A DNA stretch of 64,000 nucleotides, from assembly GCA_964036295.1 (NCBI GenBank), contig OZ038466.1, positions 8,396,001 through 8,460,000 of the forward strand, given 5' to 3'. The translations under genes were made by a program, and so were the position numbers. This document shows positions 50,591 through 63,400 of this stretch, piece by piece; within the stretch, counting starts at the first letter, position 1, and each line of letters opens with the position of its first letter. The notes under the pieces were generated by a model. That model saw only the letters and a program-made list of their open reading frames with translations, searched no databases and was not told the origin of the DNA. This stretch comes from Plumapathes pennacea (taxonomy: Eukaryota > Cnidaria > Anthozoa > Antipatharia > Myriopathidae).

Positions 50591-53500
50591 TCAATGAGGG
50601 AGGACACCATCTCCAAATTTCTTGTACTGTTCAAAGGACATAAAGAACTTTACACAAGTTAAGGATCACAAATACAGAAATATATTAGATGCTGACATTG
50701 ACTCTGTTAAATTGATTCTATTATTTTCCTTGTCACATGGTTTGGACAATATTATTTTGCATTATGAGCTTTTAAATGATTGAAAAGGTTGACAAATGAC
50801 ATCCAATTTTAAGCATTTATATATTAAATAAAAAAATAGAACATCTTCAAAGAGCACAGTCTGTTTGAAGCACAAAATGAAGCATGCAAAGGATACCAAG
50901 ACATTCCATGGAAACAGCCTCAGGAAGTTGGGTATAAACCCTCGATACAGTGCAAAGAAGCCTTCAGATCTGAATGTCTGAAAATCAAATTGAACAGAGG
51001 CAATCAGGTAGCTGGACCTCATACCGCCACATCCCATATGGCCACACGCACTCCATCAAGTTACAGTGTGTATTCATGCAGAGACACTGACAAACATGAC
51101 AGACAGACAGTGGAAGAGTGTAATGCCAACTCTTAAGAGAACTAGGTTGACTGTCTCGGTGTGGCGGACGACAAACTGGTGTATTTAACTGTGTGTTGAA
51201 GAGGGTAATGGAACGCCGTGAGAAAGACAGTAGCTGATGTTTCGAGTGCTAGCTTTGCCCTGACGAAGGGCTAGCGCTCAAAACGTCAGCCATTGTCTCT
51301 CTCACAGCATTCCATTACCCTCATCAACACACAGTTAACACACCATAGAGTGGAAGACACAGACACAGAGGGGAGGGTGAGTGGAAGGAGGGATGAGCAA
51401 GTAATCAAGAGAATAGCCATTTGAGCCTCAGGCTTTGGCTGTACTTGTGTAATTTCAATGTGCATATATTCAATAATAATATATGTAAATGTAACTAACA
51501 TTCAAACACTGCAACAAGCTCACTGTGCACTACTGATATACTGTTTGTTTAATACCGTTAGTAAACAGTGTGCTGCACTCTTGTAGATCACTGGAGCTGC
51601 CTCACCAGGGGCTGCTTTCAGATTCTTCTGGTTCATCATCCTTGTCTACAACAGAAGTGCACATGGGTTGAAATAAAGTCTCTGTCTTTTGTCCTGCAGT
51701 GTGTACACCTACACAATGTGTATGTCATATGCAGTGCTTTCAGCACAGATACAAAATTAGTGTACAGACAGTTAACTGATGGTTTAACTTTTTAACCAGA
51801 ACACCGGTATTCCTCTTACTTTGACAACATCAATCGGATTTGAAGCCAGTGCTCCGGCAAGTCCTGCAACACCACTGGCACTAGAGATCAAACAAGAATC
51901 ATTTATGATACAATGAAGGTGAAATAGGGAAGTTGGAAGAAGGGAGGGAGGGGAGGGGGGGGGGGCAAGGCAGTGTACGGATGGGCAAGGGATGTATCAA
52001 TCAAACATAGTCTTGCTGCCTCTAAATGCTTTTTTACCTTAAACTCCTAAGAGAGTGATTGACTCCAATTTTCTCTTTTACTCTCTCACAACAGAAACAG
52101 TTAACTCTCCCTAAGCACGGACACCTCTCTAAGGCAGAGAGCATGCAGATTAGGTCCATGCCAATTTTCACTTGTTTCGGTAATTGAACTCCCTCTAAGG
52201 TGGACACTAAATGCTAGTCCTGAGAATGTCTGCCTTGGAAAGAGTTCACTGTATACACATGCTATAGCAGGTCAGAGTAAGGATAAGTATTTGCCCTTTT
52301 TACGGTAGATTGCTTTAAGTTGCATCTAGTAATCATGGACTTACCAGAAATGAGTGTATGGGTTGTCACCCATTATTTCATAATCCAGGATCATCTTCTT
52401 GGCCCAGTCATACACTGGTAGCTCTACACCTGCAATCACTGAGGCTCTTTGTGCTGTTGGTCCCACTCCCTACAACAGATAACAGGAATGAACATCCTCA
52501 CAACCAAATATTATTTAAAAGTTTCTAAACAGTTTATTCTTTCTTGCAATACACTGAGAAAGCCAATTCTAGAAAACCACATCTGAACTTATCAGGCAGA
52601 ATAAAATGTTCCTACATAATCTTGAAAGTCATAGAACAATGTATGATATTTTTGACTTATTAAGCCCAGTACAGACATCAAAACTTAGCCCAAAAAAAAA
52701 TATGGACTTTTGTTCATTTGTAAACATGAGTTCAATTGATGAACTGTTTGGCATCTGAACATCCACTTTGAATTCCTAAAACCTCAGAGCTGATGTTGTA
52801 GCACAGCTACAAAGGCAACAGGTTTAAAATAGAGATATTCTCTCTTGCTGTGGTATGTTTTGGGCAAGGCCTCTCAGATTAAAGCTTTAAACTGCACACA
52901 CACAAAAATAAAAAATTTAAAGTATTTCACATGACATCATGCATCTACATTATTATATATTCTGCAAAGTAACCACTAGCTAACCCTGTACAATCCTTTG
53001 AGACCCTCCTCTTTGAAGATGCGTGCAAAAGACTGGATCATCCCTGGCTGGACAACACCAGGACCTGATTTGTATTCGGCTTGCATGCGAATCTATGAGG
53101 CAAAATAGTAATGTGAGCAGAGTGGAACAATATTCTCTTTTATATTGTTATTTAAATATTACTTGTTCAGTTTGTAGTATAATCATTATTCATGTTTACC
53201 CGATCCCTTTGTGAACCAGATTTGCCTAGTATATATGGTATTGCTATACTGTGTAGAGATTTTTCAAGACAAGAATATCATGGTTTAACAGCTTTCACCA
53301 AGTTAATGTTATCACTCAAGCTGATTCCATTCTGTATCTCAAGGGCTAATACAGCATTGTGTATTACCTAGGGAGGAAATTACTTAGTGATATACTTAAG
53401 ATTTCTCTACCTCAGGGGTGTTACATAAATTAAGTTACAAGAGGTGACTGTCTGTACCTTCAGGACATCAGTTGGGTTGCATATGGATGAAGACACTGCT

Positions 53501-55381
53501 CCTGCTATGACTCCAGCTATGACATTATACAACAAAGTCTCTTCTGTATATGGGAGAGAAACAGAGAAAAGAAAACATACCTGTGTCATAGGAAAGGTCT
53601 GATCTGATTGGTAACAGTAAAGGTATCATAAAAAAAAATTGATGTAGGATCAGCCAGATTGCAGTTCAACATCAAACTTCAGCTGACGATGTGGTGTTTC
53701 TCAGCCACTATTGATTGGGGACATCCCTGTGAAGTTAGTATTTTTTGCCTTCTCTTATGTCAATGTGCTTTGCTGAGCTGTACGATCTGTTCACCTTTGA
53801 TGCATCGAGATGTACTTCATCTCAAATTAACGAGATAAGCAGTATGTACATAATGTGAGAGCTGTCAGGGAGGGTCCACATGGTTGGGGGATCACCCTAT
53901 ATCTATACAGCATATCAATATTGACATGATATATATTTTACACCAATCCACTGTAAGTTCCAGTTACTATTCATGCCTGAGGTAGTGTACATTTTTCAGA
54001 TGACTATACAGCGCTCGACATTAACGGTTGCCCGCTTGCCCGCTTGCCCGGGGCAACCAAAACTTTTGGTCGGGCAGGTAAATTCTGGCCGGGCAACTAG
54101 AAATTATGAAACTTTCTATTGCTTGAAGTCAATCTACAGTCTGAAGGGCAGCCAACCTAAAACCTTAATGTCGAGCACTGGTATAATATCATTATAATGA
54201 TAACTAACCTTTTGGGTCTGTGACAAGCTTTCTTTTTAGAGCATGATAAAATCCTAGTTTGAGGGAGCCATATGTCGCTTGCCGAAGGAGAGCTGGTGCT
54301 ACTCTGAGAGGCATCAAAGAATACAATATTCTGTAGTGTCCAGTGTTCTACACCTACTGCCAGAACCTATACAACTATGAACGAAATCTCCTTCCACCCT
54401 TGAATAAAATCTCCCAAATATGAGCACATTCGGAGAATGTTTATATCAAAGAATATGTGTATCACATCTGTAGTTTAGTATGGAGAAACCTATACAGTGA
54501 AACCCTGATATAGCAAACGGTTCTTCAGCCCATTACATCTCAGTTACAGTAAAATGTATGAAAACAGAACCTCACTTCATTGAAACCCTGTATTTTCCCA
54601 ATCCCTTGACCTTCATTATATTGAGGTTTCATAGTTTCTGTAGTTACATAGCAATGAATGCAAACCAATGTACGTTACCCATTGTAAAGTGCCCTGGGTC
54701 CTTCCTCTTTTCCTATTCTGAAGAATGCATGAAGCATACCACGGTATCTGATTTCAGTCTGTTTGACATCGATGACTTGACCTTGTAGTTGAAGTCGAGT
54801 TTTTGTTGTATCTATTGGAAAGGTACCTAAAATATAACATTGTGATATAGTAAGTTATACTTGACGCTGAAGATGACTACTACTCAGGTGGTAGTTCCTG
54901 CAAGAGACAAGAAATAACCTCTCGTAGCCAGAGTTACCATACCCAGGTTCACAGGGGATGGTAAAAGCTGGAAAATGGGGTACTATTTGGGAAAGGTACC
55001 ATTCTTACATTCATTTACTATTAAAATAAATAGAATATATATTTTCAGATTTTATACATCAAGTGAAACACCATTTTATTAATAGAACTTTTATGACAGG
55101 CACATGAAATATGAATATACTGAGTCTATCACGTAAATTTATATTTGATTGATACCTCTGTTCATTTTACGAGCAGCTGTACGTATTCTGATAGGTAGAA
55201 GATTCCTGGAGATTTGCTAGCATATTAAATTGTATTATACATGATTATTCATTGAATCGTTTGTGGTTGCTCACGTTACCAAGTTATTTCAGGACATCTA
55301 CTTCTACTTTATCAAGATATACTTGCCAAACTCGGCTGTCATTGAAGCTAAGCCTCCATAAATAAACGGTCTATAATCCAT
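50591..55381 (-). CDS. Mitochondrial carrier, SLC25A30/SLC25A14 (UCP-like) type
   Basis: A complete ten-exon gene for 301 aa: 55381-55327, 54826-54679, 54303-54209, 53543-53458, 53092-52985, 52469-52345, 51880-51820, 51645-51556, 50977-50897 and 50647-50591. All phases join; total 906 nt. The three carrier signatures P-x-D/E-x-x-K/R are all present: F-P-I-D-T-T-K, N-P-T-D-V-L-K and N-P-I-D-V-V-K. They mark the tripartite six-helix fold of the inner mitochondrial membrane. The N-terminal F-I-Y-G-G-L-A-S and the middle [15 protein letters not shown] place it with KMCP1/UCP5-like carriers, which move small anions. The transported substrate is not shown. The first intron starts GCAAGT (GC-AG). 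It lies head to head with cyclin B3. The SLC25A30 versus SLC25A14 choice needs a tree. Confidence 0.95.
51185..51338 (+). mobile_element. Foldback MITE in the carrier gene
   Basis: Arms TTAACTGTGTGTTGA and TCAACACACAGTTAA, then GGGTAATGGAACGCC-type inner arms and GTTTCGAG...GCTAGC words, form a long hairpin around CCCTGACGAAGGG. It lies in an intron, between exons 51645-51556 and 50977-50897. Confidence 0.85.
52098..52251 (+). mobile_element. Diverged pogo-like MITE
   Basis: Ends CAGTTAACTCTCCC and AGAGTTCACTG, with inner ACGGACACCTCT related to the 49036-49200 element. The right flank is TA; the left flank has decayed. Confidence 0.6.
54009..54180 (+). mobile_element. Short DNA transposon derivative with 16-bp inverted ends
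   Basis: Ends CAGCGCTCGACATTAA and TTAATGTCGAGCACTG are inverses with one mismatch. The interior has repeated TTGCCCGC words. No transposase frame; target duplication unclear. It lies in an intron of the carrier gene. Confidence 0.8.
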
Positions 55382-55721
55382 CGAAAAATCAAAGTCCCAC
55401 TCGCAAAAACAAAGACCCTCTCAGTCAAACTCTTCGAAGGCGGCTACAAATGTTTTGGCAGCGGTTTTCCCATTAGGATACATCTAAACGAGGCAAAGTT
55501 ACCATGGAACTTCGTTTGTCGATTTTTCTTTGCTCTGATTGGGCAGAATGAAATGCAACAGCCAATCAAATGACGCATAGTTTTTGCCCGCAAAAACTGA
55601 ATCGTTTTCGAAGAGTTAGCAGGAGACATCAGTATCACAAGTTGAATCTTATTTCGTTTGGCTTAAATTTCGAGTATTTTCAGCTTGATCTTTCAGCTAA
55701 GTAATCCAAGATAGTTCTAAA
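55382..55721. promoter_or_regulatory. 340-bp bidirectional promoter, carrier gene and cyclin B3
   Basis: The two start codons face apart with only 340 bp between them. The interval has two CCAAT boxes, inverted at 55538-55542 and direct at 55562-55566. It also has two CHR-type TTCGAA sites at 55433-55438 and 55607-55612, the second 41 bp from a CCAAT box. NF-Y binding at CCAAT with a CHR is the known arrangement for G2/M genes such as cyclins. Function here is inferred from position. Confidence 0.6.
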
Positions 55722-58681
55722 ATGGTGAAGACAAGATCTAGACAGCTTTCAGCAATTCTACCGCGTGGAAGGTCAAAGTCTCAGTCGACGAAAGTAAGCC
55801 TCGTGTTCTGCCATCACCGAAGTATTTGTGCGATAAACGCGTCTTTCTGTCGAATTTAGAGATCTTAAGTTTTGTCTTTTCTTTCCCTGGCTTCAGAGCA
55901 ACGAAAATAGCAAAATTGGAGCTAAAGTGGCGACTGTGAGCGAAAAGAGCAAGAGATTGGCAGACATGTCCCCGAAGGAGGCCCCCGCTCGCAAGAGATC
56001 AGCATTCGGAGACATCACAAATGTAAGGTTCCTATTTCTACTTCTCCCTTTTGCACCCGCCCAAAACTTAAACGTGTTTTTCCTAACAGTTTCCCGATCT
56101 TTTGTATTTCAGGCAATCTTTAATCAGCAGCCCGAGAAAGGGACTAAAATGAAAGCGAAGAATACGACGAAACCCATTTCCCATTCTAAAGAGCTTCGAA
56201 TGAATTCGTCTGCGAAGGTAACGAGTGAAGCGCCCAAAGAAATCCAACCCGTTGGAAAATCCAGCTCAAATTCTGAGCACAAGCTTCTTGATCTGGACCT
56301 GCTTTCTTCATCGCCCTCTGGAGGTTTTTCAAGCTCACAGGAGTCAGCCGACTCTTCAGTTACAAGGTTTGTTAAACGGACTTTCTTAATATCGTTTTTA
56401 CCGTTTTATTTTATAAAGCTACAGGAAAGTACCTCATCTAAGGAAGCTAGTACAATATAGGAATCCTTGATAATAATAATAATAATAATAAACATTTATT
56501 TTAGCCCTTTTTATTTGTTTGCTTCAGTGCCAACGCCAACCAAACCAGCAGTGATTCTGGCATTTCCACCAATGGGGAGTCTGCAAGGTAAGAACACGTG
56601 CAAGTAGAACATGTTTAAGATATACAAAATCTCCAGACTTGACATCACAGTACGTTTGAAATTTAGTAATTCCTTCTTTGTCCTAATCTTCTTTGTCACT
56701 AATTTGCAGCTGTGGATCAGAAAATGAGGTTTTCCTCAAAGATGAAGTACAAATGATGGATCAGGTATGTAAAAACAAACGAGTTCCGACTAACTTGTAG
56801 ATTGCACACCCAAAATTTACAATCATAGGAGGTTTCTTGTTATGACTGCTTGAAAAGTGTGTAAATAATAGAAATATTATTAATAATAACTGCCTACCAT
56901 ACAAAAAATACGATAATGTAGTTTGTGTTCGATTTGAGTTCCAAGTGCAAGTTTATATGGTGGTGGGAAGATGACTATATACATGACGATATATACATCT
57001 GTACAGTATGTGGGGGAGGGGGGAGTGGGACCTTCTGTATACCTACAAGAAACCAGGGTGGGAGGACTGGAGGAGACCAGGATTGTATGGTATCTGATCA
57101 TTTCTGCAATTGACAAAGTCTCAAACTATTCAACCTTCAGGATGAAATTAGTGAAACACAAGAAGAGCATATCAATATAGATGCAGATATGTCTGATCCC
57201 TTCACGGTGGCAGAATATGCAGAAGAAATCTTTAGGAACATGAAAAATAGAGAGGTAAGTCATTTTATGTGAGGCCACACCCTTGCCAAAATACTGTCAT
57301 GTAAGCCAATAATAGTTATTGTTTTGGATCTTTGAACCTATTCAGATATATCTTTTCTTTCTAACCTGATAATCTTAGATACTGCAAGGCACATACACTA
57401 TACTTGGTGTACACATTTTTATATCATGCCAGTCAACAAGAAATAGGAAAATGCCATTTAGTATAAGACATCTCTACCAATCTATCATTTGGCAAGAGGA
57501 AATTGATAGTCTGGCCCCAGCTTGAACAAGGCACTATACTTAAAACTTTTCTGACAACTTTAGGAACTCACTATAAAAATTCTTCCTAGAAATTATTCCA
57601 TCTCAAACCATACATGGACAAGCAGGAAGACATCACACCAACCATGCGAGCTATCCTCGTTGACTGGCTTGTCGAGGTTCAGGAGAATTTTGAGCTCTAT
57701 CATGAGACACTGTATCTTGGTGTAAAGCTCCTTGACCACTACCTGGCTAAGAACAAAGTCCCAAGACAAAATCTGCAGCTGGTGGGAGCAGCCTCTTTGT
57801 TCATCTCCGCCAAGGTGGAGGTATGTGTGTTGCAATAAAAGTCTCTTTGGTGAGGTATACAGCTGTATAAAATACATGTATCCACTAAATTTTACCCGAG
57901 TTTGAACTGACAATAAATTTGATCATTTTGTGAGTCTCGTCAATTTGTCAAGGTTAGTGTTTAGTTTCTGTTTGTCTAAGTTATCATTTCTTTTCTTTTC
58001 TTTCCTTTTTTTTCTTTTCTTTTCTTTTTTTTTTTGACAGGAAAGACACCCTCCGTGTCTTGATGACTTTCTGTACATCTGTGATGATGCCTACCAGCAC
58101 GATCAGTTCGTCAACATGGAGAGGAAAATTCTTGTCAACACAGAATATGACATCAACATTCCCATTCCATACAGATTCCTGAGAAGATATGCAAAGGTCA
58201 GTTCTGAGTCGAAGCAACCAAAAGGTGTTTCACTGCTACCAGATAACTACTCTTGATTCATTTTCGGTATGGTAAATAAAAGTACCTGTATCTTGATCAT
58301 TGTAAACATCTGACAATCAATTTTTTCATTTCACTCTTCCAGGCAGCGTTTGCCAAAATAGAGACTCTGACCCTGGCTCGCTTCGTGCTGGAAACGACTC
58401 TACAAGACTGCTCTTTTGTTGACTACAAGGCCTCATTCCTTGCTGCTGCCTGCCTTGCTCTGGCCATGCTGATGAACGATGCAGGTGACTGGACCCCAAC
58501 CCTTGTGCATTACACAGGATATACGAAAGAGGACTTAAAAGACTGCATTCTAAAGCTGAATGCAATGATCTCTGAGCCTCCTAAGAAGAATCTGATGACT
58601 GTCAGGAACAAGTACTCGCACAAAGTTTTTCATGAAGTGGCCAAAATCCCTCCACTTGATGTATTGACTCTGCAATTTTGA
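55722..58681 (+). CDS. CCNB3: Cyclin B3
   Basis: A complete nine-exon gene for 468 aa: 55722-55793, 55897-56022, 56113-56366, 56528-56587, 56710-56764, 57141-57254, 57590-57820, 58041-58196 and 58343-58681. Phases join and the total is 1,407 nt. The N-terminal part is disordered and Lys/Ser-rich. It carries the destruction box R-S-A-F-G-D-I-T-N, whose Phe in place of Leu is typical of B3 cyclins. The cyclin box begins with M-R-A-I-L-V-D-W-L-V-E-V in exon 7. The second cyclin fold follows Y-R-F-L-R-R-Y-A-K and A-A-F-A-K-I-E-T-L in exons 8-9. Cyclin B3 activates CDK1 and is degraded by the APC/C at anaphase; it acts mainly in the nucleus and in meiosis. A true B1/B2 is unlikely given the D-box and box residues. 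Confidence 0.95.
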
Positions 58682-59814
58682 TTAATCAGTCCTCACTTTG
58701 GGCTTCCTCTTTTGTAGATATGATACATATTATAATGGGCATAGGGTTTAAAGAAATTTTATAATAGATTGTTTAATGCTGCATCATTTTACTTCACCTT
58801 ATATATTATTACTCCCCAGTCAAGATTTATTCTGTGGTTCAAAAACTCTTGTAGCCAGTTACTTATAAGTAATAACTATTCTGGGTATACAATTTTGCTC
58901 CTGTTTGTGGAGTCTCCTGCTCAGGAATGATCAATTGTTTTAAAACTTTTTTCAAGTAGACCTTCAATAACATTGTAATATTATATTTAGAAGCTGCTGG
59001 TCCATGAAATAGGAAACTGTCACATATTTTAGGCCAGACACCAGAACGTACAGAATTTGCTGCAGTACGTTTGCAAATATTTGTAGCTATTGAAACAAGG
59101 ACAATTTGAACTAATCTACTTTTTTTTCCATTTTTAGTATGGTTTATATTCCTGAAAATCTTTCTCAGTTATCGATTAGTGTCTTTACGTTTTTTTATAT
59201 AAGTTTCCAAAACTTAAAAGCATTTCTCATTTTCTCTATTCTTTTTTTACTCTGTCCTTATTATTTCAATTATATAGCTTTTATACAGTGTAAATAATTA
59301 TTATGACGATTATACGGAAGGCATTAAAACCTCCAAGCTCGTAGCATTCCTTCACTCTTGATAACTGTGTTTTCCTTAGATAACCTTGTTTTAACGCTGC
59401 TCGAGTTTCTTTTAGATGTGAGTACCTTATATAACGCACTTTTATTTCGCGATTTTTTCACAGCCGCGAAAATCTTTGGGTCGCAAAATGGCAAAAAACT
59501 TGCGACGATTTGAGCTTGGCCAAAGTCTACCATAGTGATGGTCTTCAGCAGTACGCAAGTTGAGTTGACTTGTGCTTTTCCCAGTGTTTTTTATCGGAAT
59601 GTTGCAAACGAGACATTACGTCTCGCATTTTCTACGTGGCCGGTGTTGGGACGGTTTTTCCGTCAAACTGTTTAGTCTGTTCCAAGCTTTCGTGATACTG
59701 GCGTGCGGCCACGCGCAGAGGCTCCTCCCGTCTTCGCCCCAGTCGTTTGCCGCACCATTAATTTTTGCGCCGCTTGCTCCGTATGGGGGAGGGGTGGGGG
59801 TAACGTTCTTATTT
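58682..59814. other. 3' flank of cyclin B3
   Basis: AT-rich, probably 3' UTR then spacer. Nothing else recognised. Confidence 0.5.
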
Positions 59815-60300
59815 CCGTTGTTTTCTCAGCGGGAAGTTGTGACCGAATGACCTCACTTCAGCTCTTCCGATTCAGCACGTATCCTTTACATATGTCAAGC
59901 ACACAAATGAATGAATATATATTCACTGACGTGCTCTTTTCTTGACATGTAGTGAGATCTGAGATTGTCGAGACTGAAGTGGGGACAGCGGATCGGAACA
60001 CAAGCAAGAACATTCTCGACTTTTTTATTTTCGTTGTTTTCTCAGCGGGAAGTTGTGACCGAATGACCTCACTTCAGCTCTTCCGATTCAGCACGTATCC
60101 TTTACATATGTCAAGCACACAAATGAATGAATATATATTCACTGACGTGCTCTTTTCTTGACATGTAGTGAGATCTGAGATTGTCGAGACAAGTGGGGAC
60201 AGCGGATCGGAACACAAGCAAGAACATTATCGACTTTTTTATTTTCGTTGTTTTCTCAGCAGGTAGTTGTGACCGAATGACCTCATTTAGCTCTTCTGAC
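59815..60300 (+). repeat. Tandem repeat of about 215 bp, two full and one partial copy
   Basis: The word TTTTCTCAGC starts at 59821, 60037 and 60251. The 59821 and 60037 copies agree over most of their length, including CTTTACATATGTCAAGCAC and GTGAGATCTGAGATTGTCG. The third breaks off after about 45 bp. It lies 200-670 bp before the start of the repeat protein at 60491, and may be part of its promoter. Confidence 0.9.
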
Positions 60301-60490
60301 ATGTGCGCGATTCAGCACGTTTTTGCAAGCAGCTATCCTATGACTGTGGTTACGAAAAGCGGCTGTATCCACACAGATCAAGTTATACAGTGGAGCCGAC
60401 TCATATTAAAGGGCGTGCATAGTGGAACTGTGACGAGATTTATCTACGGACTGAGCTAATTTTGTTCTGCGAGTCAGAAAGACAATACAG

Positions 60491-63400
60491 ATGAGAGGTA
60501 AAGTGGCCGGTTTTGAATACTCTACTTTTCGTTATTTATAACTTGTGCTTGGATGTTCAACTACCGAGCCCGGATTTTTTGGCTCCGCTAGTTCGCTCGA
60601 AAGATCGATTAGTACAATTATCAGACTGAAAATAGAGCATTTTGCATTTGCCAATATCTTATCTTTCAACAAGACATGAAAAAGCTGACGTCGTTTGCCG
60701 ATCAACAAAGTAAAGAGCGCCAAAGCGCCAGAGTCGCCGTTGACGTGTGACACTACGTATTCTTCTCGAGCTCGTTCCTTGTCCTCACTTTGGGCCAATG
60801 ATATCTCACGAGATTTATATCTCCTGTTGTCATTATGAACGGTCAGTGGTATATATTTTCTTCACAGAGAATTGCGTCATCTGTTCCCAAGATCTCGCTT
60901 AGTGAGTGGCAAATACAAATTCGCTAGCCGAAAAAATGTTAGTCTTATCAGACTCCTTTGATTGGAACCAACTGTTGCGGAAAGTGTTTTTCATTTCGTG
61001 TTCAACCGGTTACGAAATGAAGTCTGACGTCATCAGTATGGAATCTTTAAAGTCAAACGCTGAGCAACGCAGGTCCTTTCCATTTCTCCTGGTATTAAAC
61101 CTTGACTCAGAGATAATTAGAAATCATCGTCAAGAATATAACAAGATAGAGAGAAAGAAACTAAGGTAACAAAAAGCAAAATAAACTTTGTGTGATTAGT
61201 ACGACTCAACTAGATGCAATGACTGAACTATAAAAGGTGCAGACACTCAATATTGGCATTTTTGCTGTTTCAGGTCTGAGTTCAATTGCCCTGCTGTTGC
61301 TGTTGACTGCACTGTTTTCAGTGCCAGCGTCAGCTCATGACCTATCGTCATGGCATCGCTTCTGGTGGTGGAGCGGCGGGAACACGTGGCCAGCTGATGT
61401 AAAAGACGTGCTCAAGGATCCATTTGGCACCTGTCAATCAAACGCAGATCACTGTTTTCAAAGGCTTCCCTCGTGGGCTGAAGAAGACTCCACTGGGATC
61501 TTGGCCATAGATTCTGACGGTACAGTTTATCAGTGGAATTTCAACTTCAAAAACCCTACTGCGCATGCGGCGTGGCTGGCCTTCCACGATCATCAGATTA
61601 CCCCACCCGGGAAAATTAAGAACAACGCAGCCTGGGATCCAACAGCGCGTGAGGGGTCGAAACCGAAAGCAACCCAAGACTCGTTCATGTATCGCGAACA
61701 AAATGGCGTCAAGTCAATTTTGTTGGACGACGACAACTGCGACTGTTTGTCTACTCTGAGCATGGGCCATGGTATGTGTAACGCTGGCCACTCCACAGCC
61801 TACGGTCCTGCTAATGTATACGGCGTGGATAAACTATACGATCCTGCGTGCAACGGGCCCAAGCCAGCTAACAGTCTGACGCTGTACTTCAGGACCGAGA
61901 GGAAGCTGTCCTCAGAGGAGTTTGGGGGCGACTGGAAGTCATTTTGGTGGTGGACGAAGGACGCAGTGTGGCCAACACAAGTCAAGGATGTCCTTGAAGA
62001 GGCCAGTGGCACCTGTACCAAGTATGATTACTATTGCTTCCAGAGACTTCCTAAGTGGCTCCAGGAAGACAGCACCGAACTTCTAGCAGTGGACTCTGAA
62101 GGTACTGTCTACAAATGGTCTTTTGACTCCAAGAACCCCACCTCTCACGCAGTCTGGCGCGCTTTACACGATCACCAAGAATCTTCTCACAAAGCTGTTC
62201 TAAACTCCAGTCCTTGGAACCCAACTGTGCTCAAGGGGAAGGCACCGAAAGCGAGCCAAGACTCCTTTATGTACCGTGGCCAAAATGGCGTCAAGTCTTT
62301 GCTGCTTGATGACGACAACTGTGACTGTCTGTCGTCACTAAGTCTCGGTCATGGCATGTGTCTCGCTGGACATTCCACCAGCCACAGCAAGAACGTTTAT
62401 GGAGTCGACGCTCTTTACGATGACGCCTGTCACGGGCCCGTGCAAAACGTTGGATTGACATTATACTACCGTGTCCGCCGCTCACTGGAGATACAAGCGT
62501 TTAATAAAACTTGGACAGCGTTTTGGTGGTGGACCCCTGGCGTGCAATGGCCTTCGTGCAAGGACGAAAACGATGCTGTGGACGTGCTTGAACACCCTTA
62601 CGGTACGTGCTCCGTCAGCGACGCCTACTGTTTCCAGCGACTCCCGGCTTGGGTCGAAGAAGGGTCCACAGAAATGTTGGCCAAGGATTCTCTGGGAAGT
62701 GCTTACAAGTGGAGCTTCGATACCACCAACCCAACAGCACACGCAGCTTGGAAAGCCTTCCATAACCACCAAGAGACTGCTGCTGGGGCTGTCAAAAACA
62801 AAAAAGCATGGAATCCTGTCAGAGTGAAAGGAAATCCACCCACTGTATCGCAAGACTCCTTCATGTACCGTGAACAGGGAAGCGTCAAATCTATCCTCCT
62901 GGACGATGACAACTGTGACTGTCTGTCGTCCCTCAGTCTTGGAAATTCCATGTGTGGGGTCACTGGGAAGCAGGCGCGTGGCGTGGATGTGTTGTATGAC
63001 CCTCACTGCACTCTTCCCAGTCCTCAAGTTGGCCTGACCCTTTACTACAAGAAACCCAACGTGCCCATGACATTCCAAGGATACGAGAAAATGTGGACGG
63101 CGTTCTGGTGGTGGCCAAAAGACGGTACGTGGCCAGAATCCGTTGTGGACGTACTGGAAAAGCCTTACGGCTCCTGCCAAGCCACTGATGTATACTGCTT
63201 CCAGAGGCTCCCCTCCGAAGCAGAAGAGGACAGGACAAGTTTACTGGCCGTCGACACGGACGGGAACGTGTACGAGTGGAAATTTGCGTCTAGTAATCCC
63301 ACAGCTCACGCCGCGTGGCAAGCTTTCCACGATCACCAGGAGACCCCCAACAAAAAGGTGGTCAACAACAAGCCCTGGGCCCCTAACGTGTTACGTGGCA

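Noticed and set aside
60906..61169. 87-aa frame as the first exon of the secreted repeat protein
   Set aside because: It cannot join in phase and has no signal peptide, whereas the ATG at 60491 joins exactly and gives a complete signal peptide.
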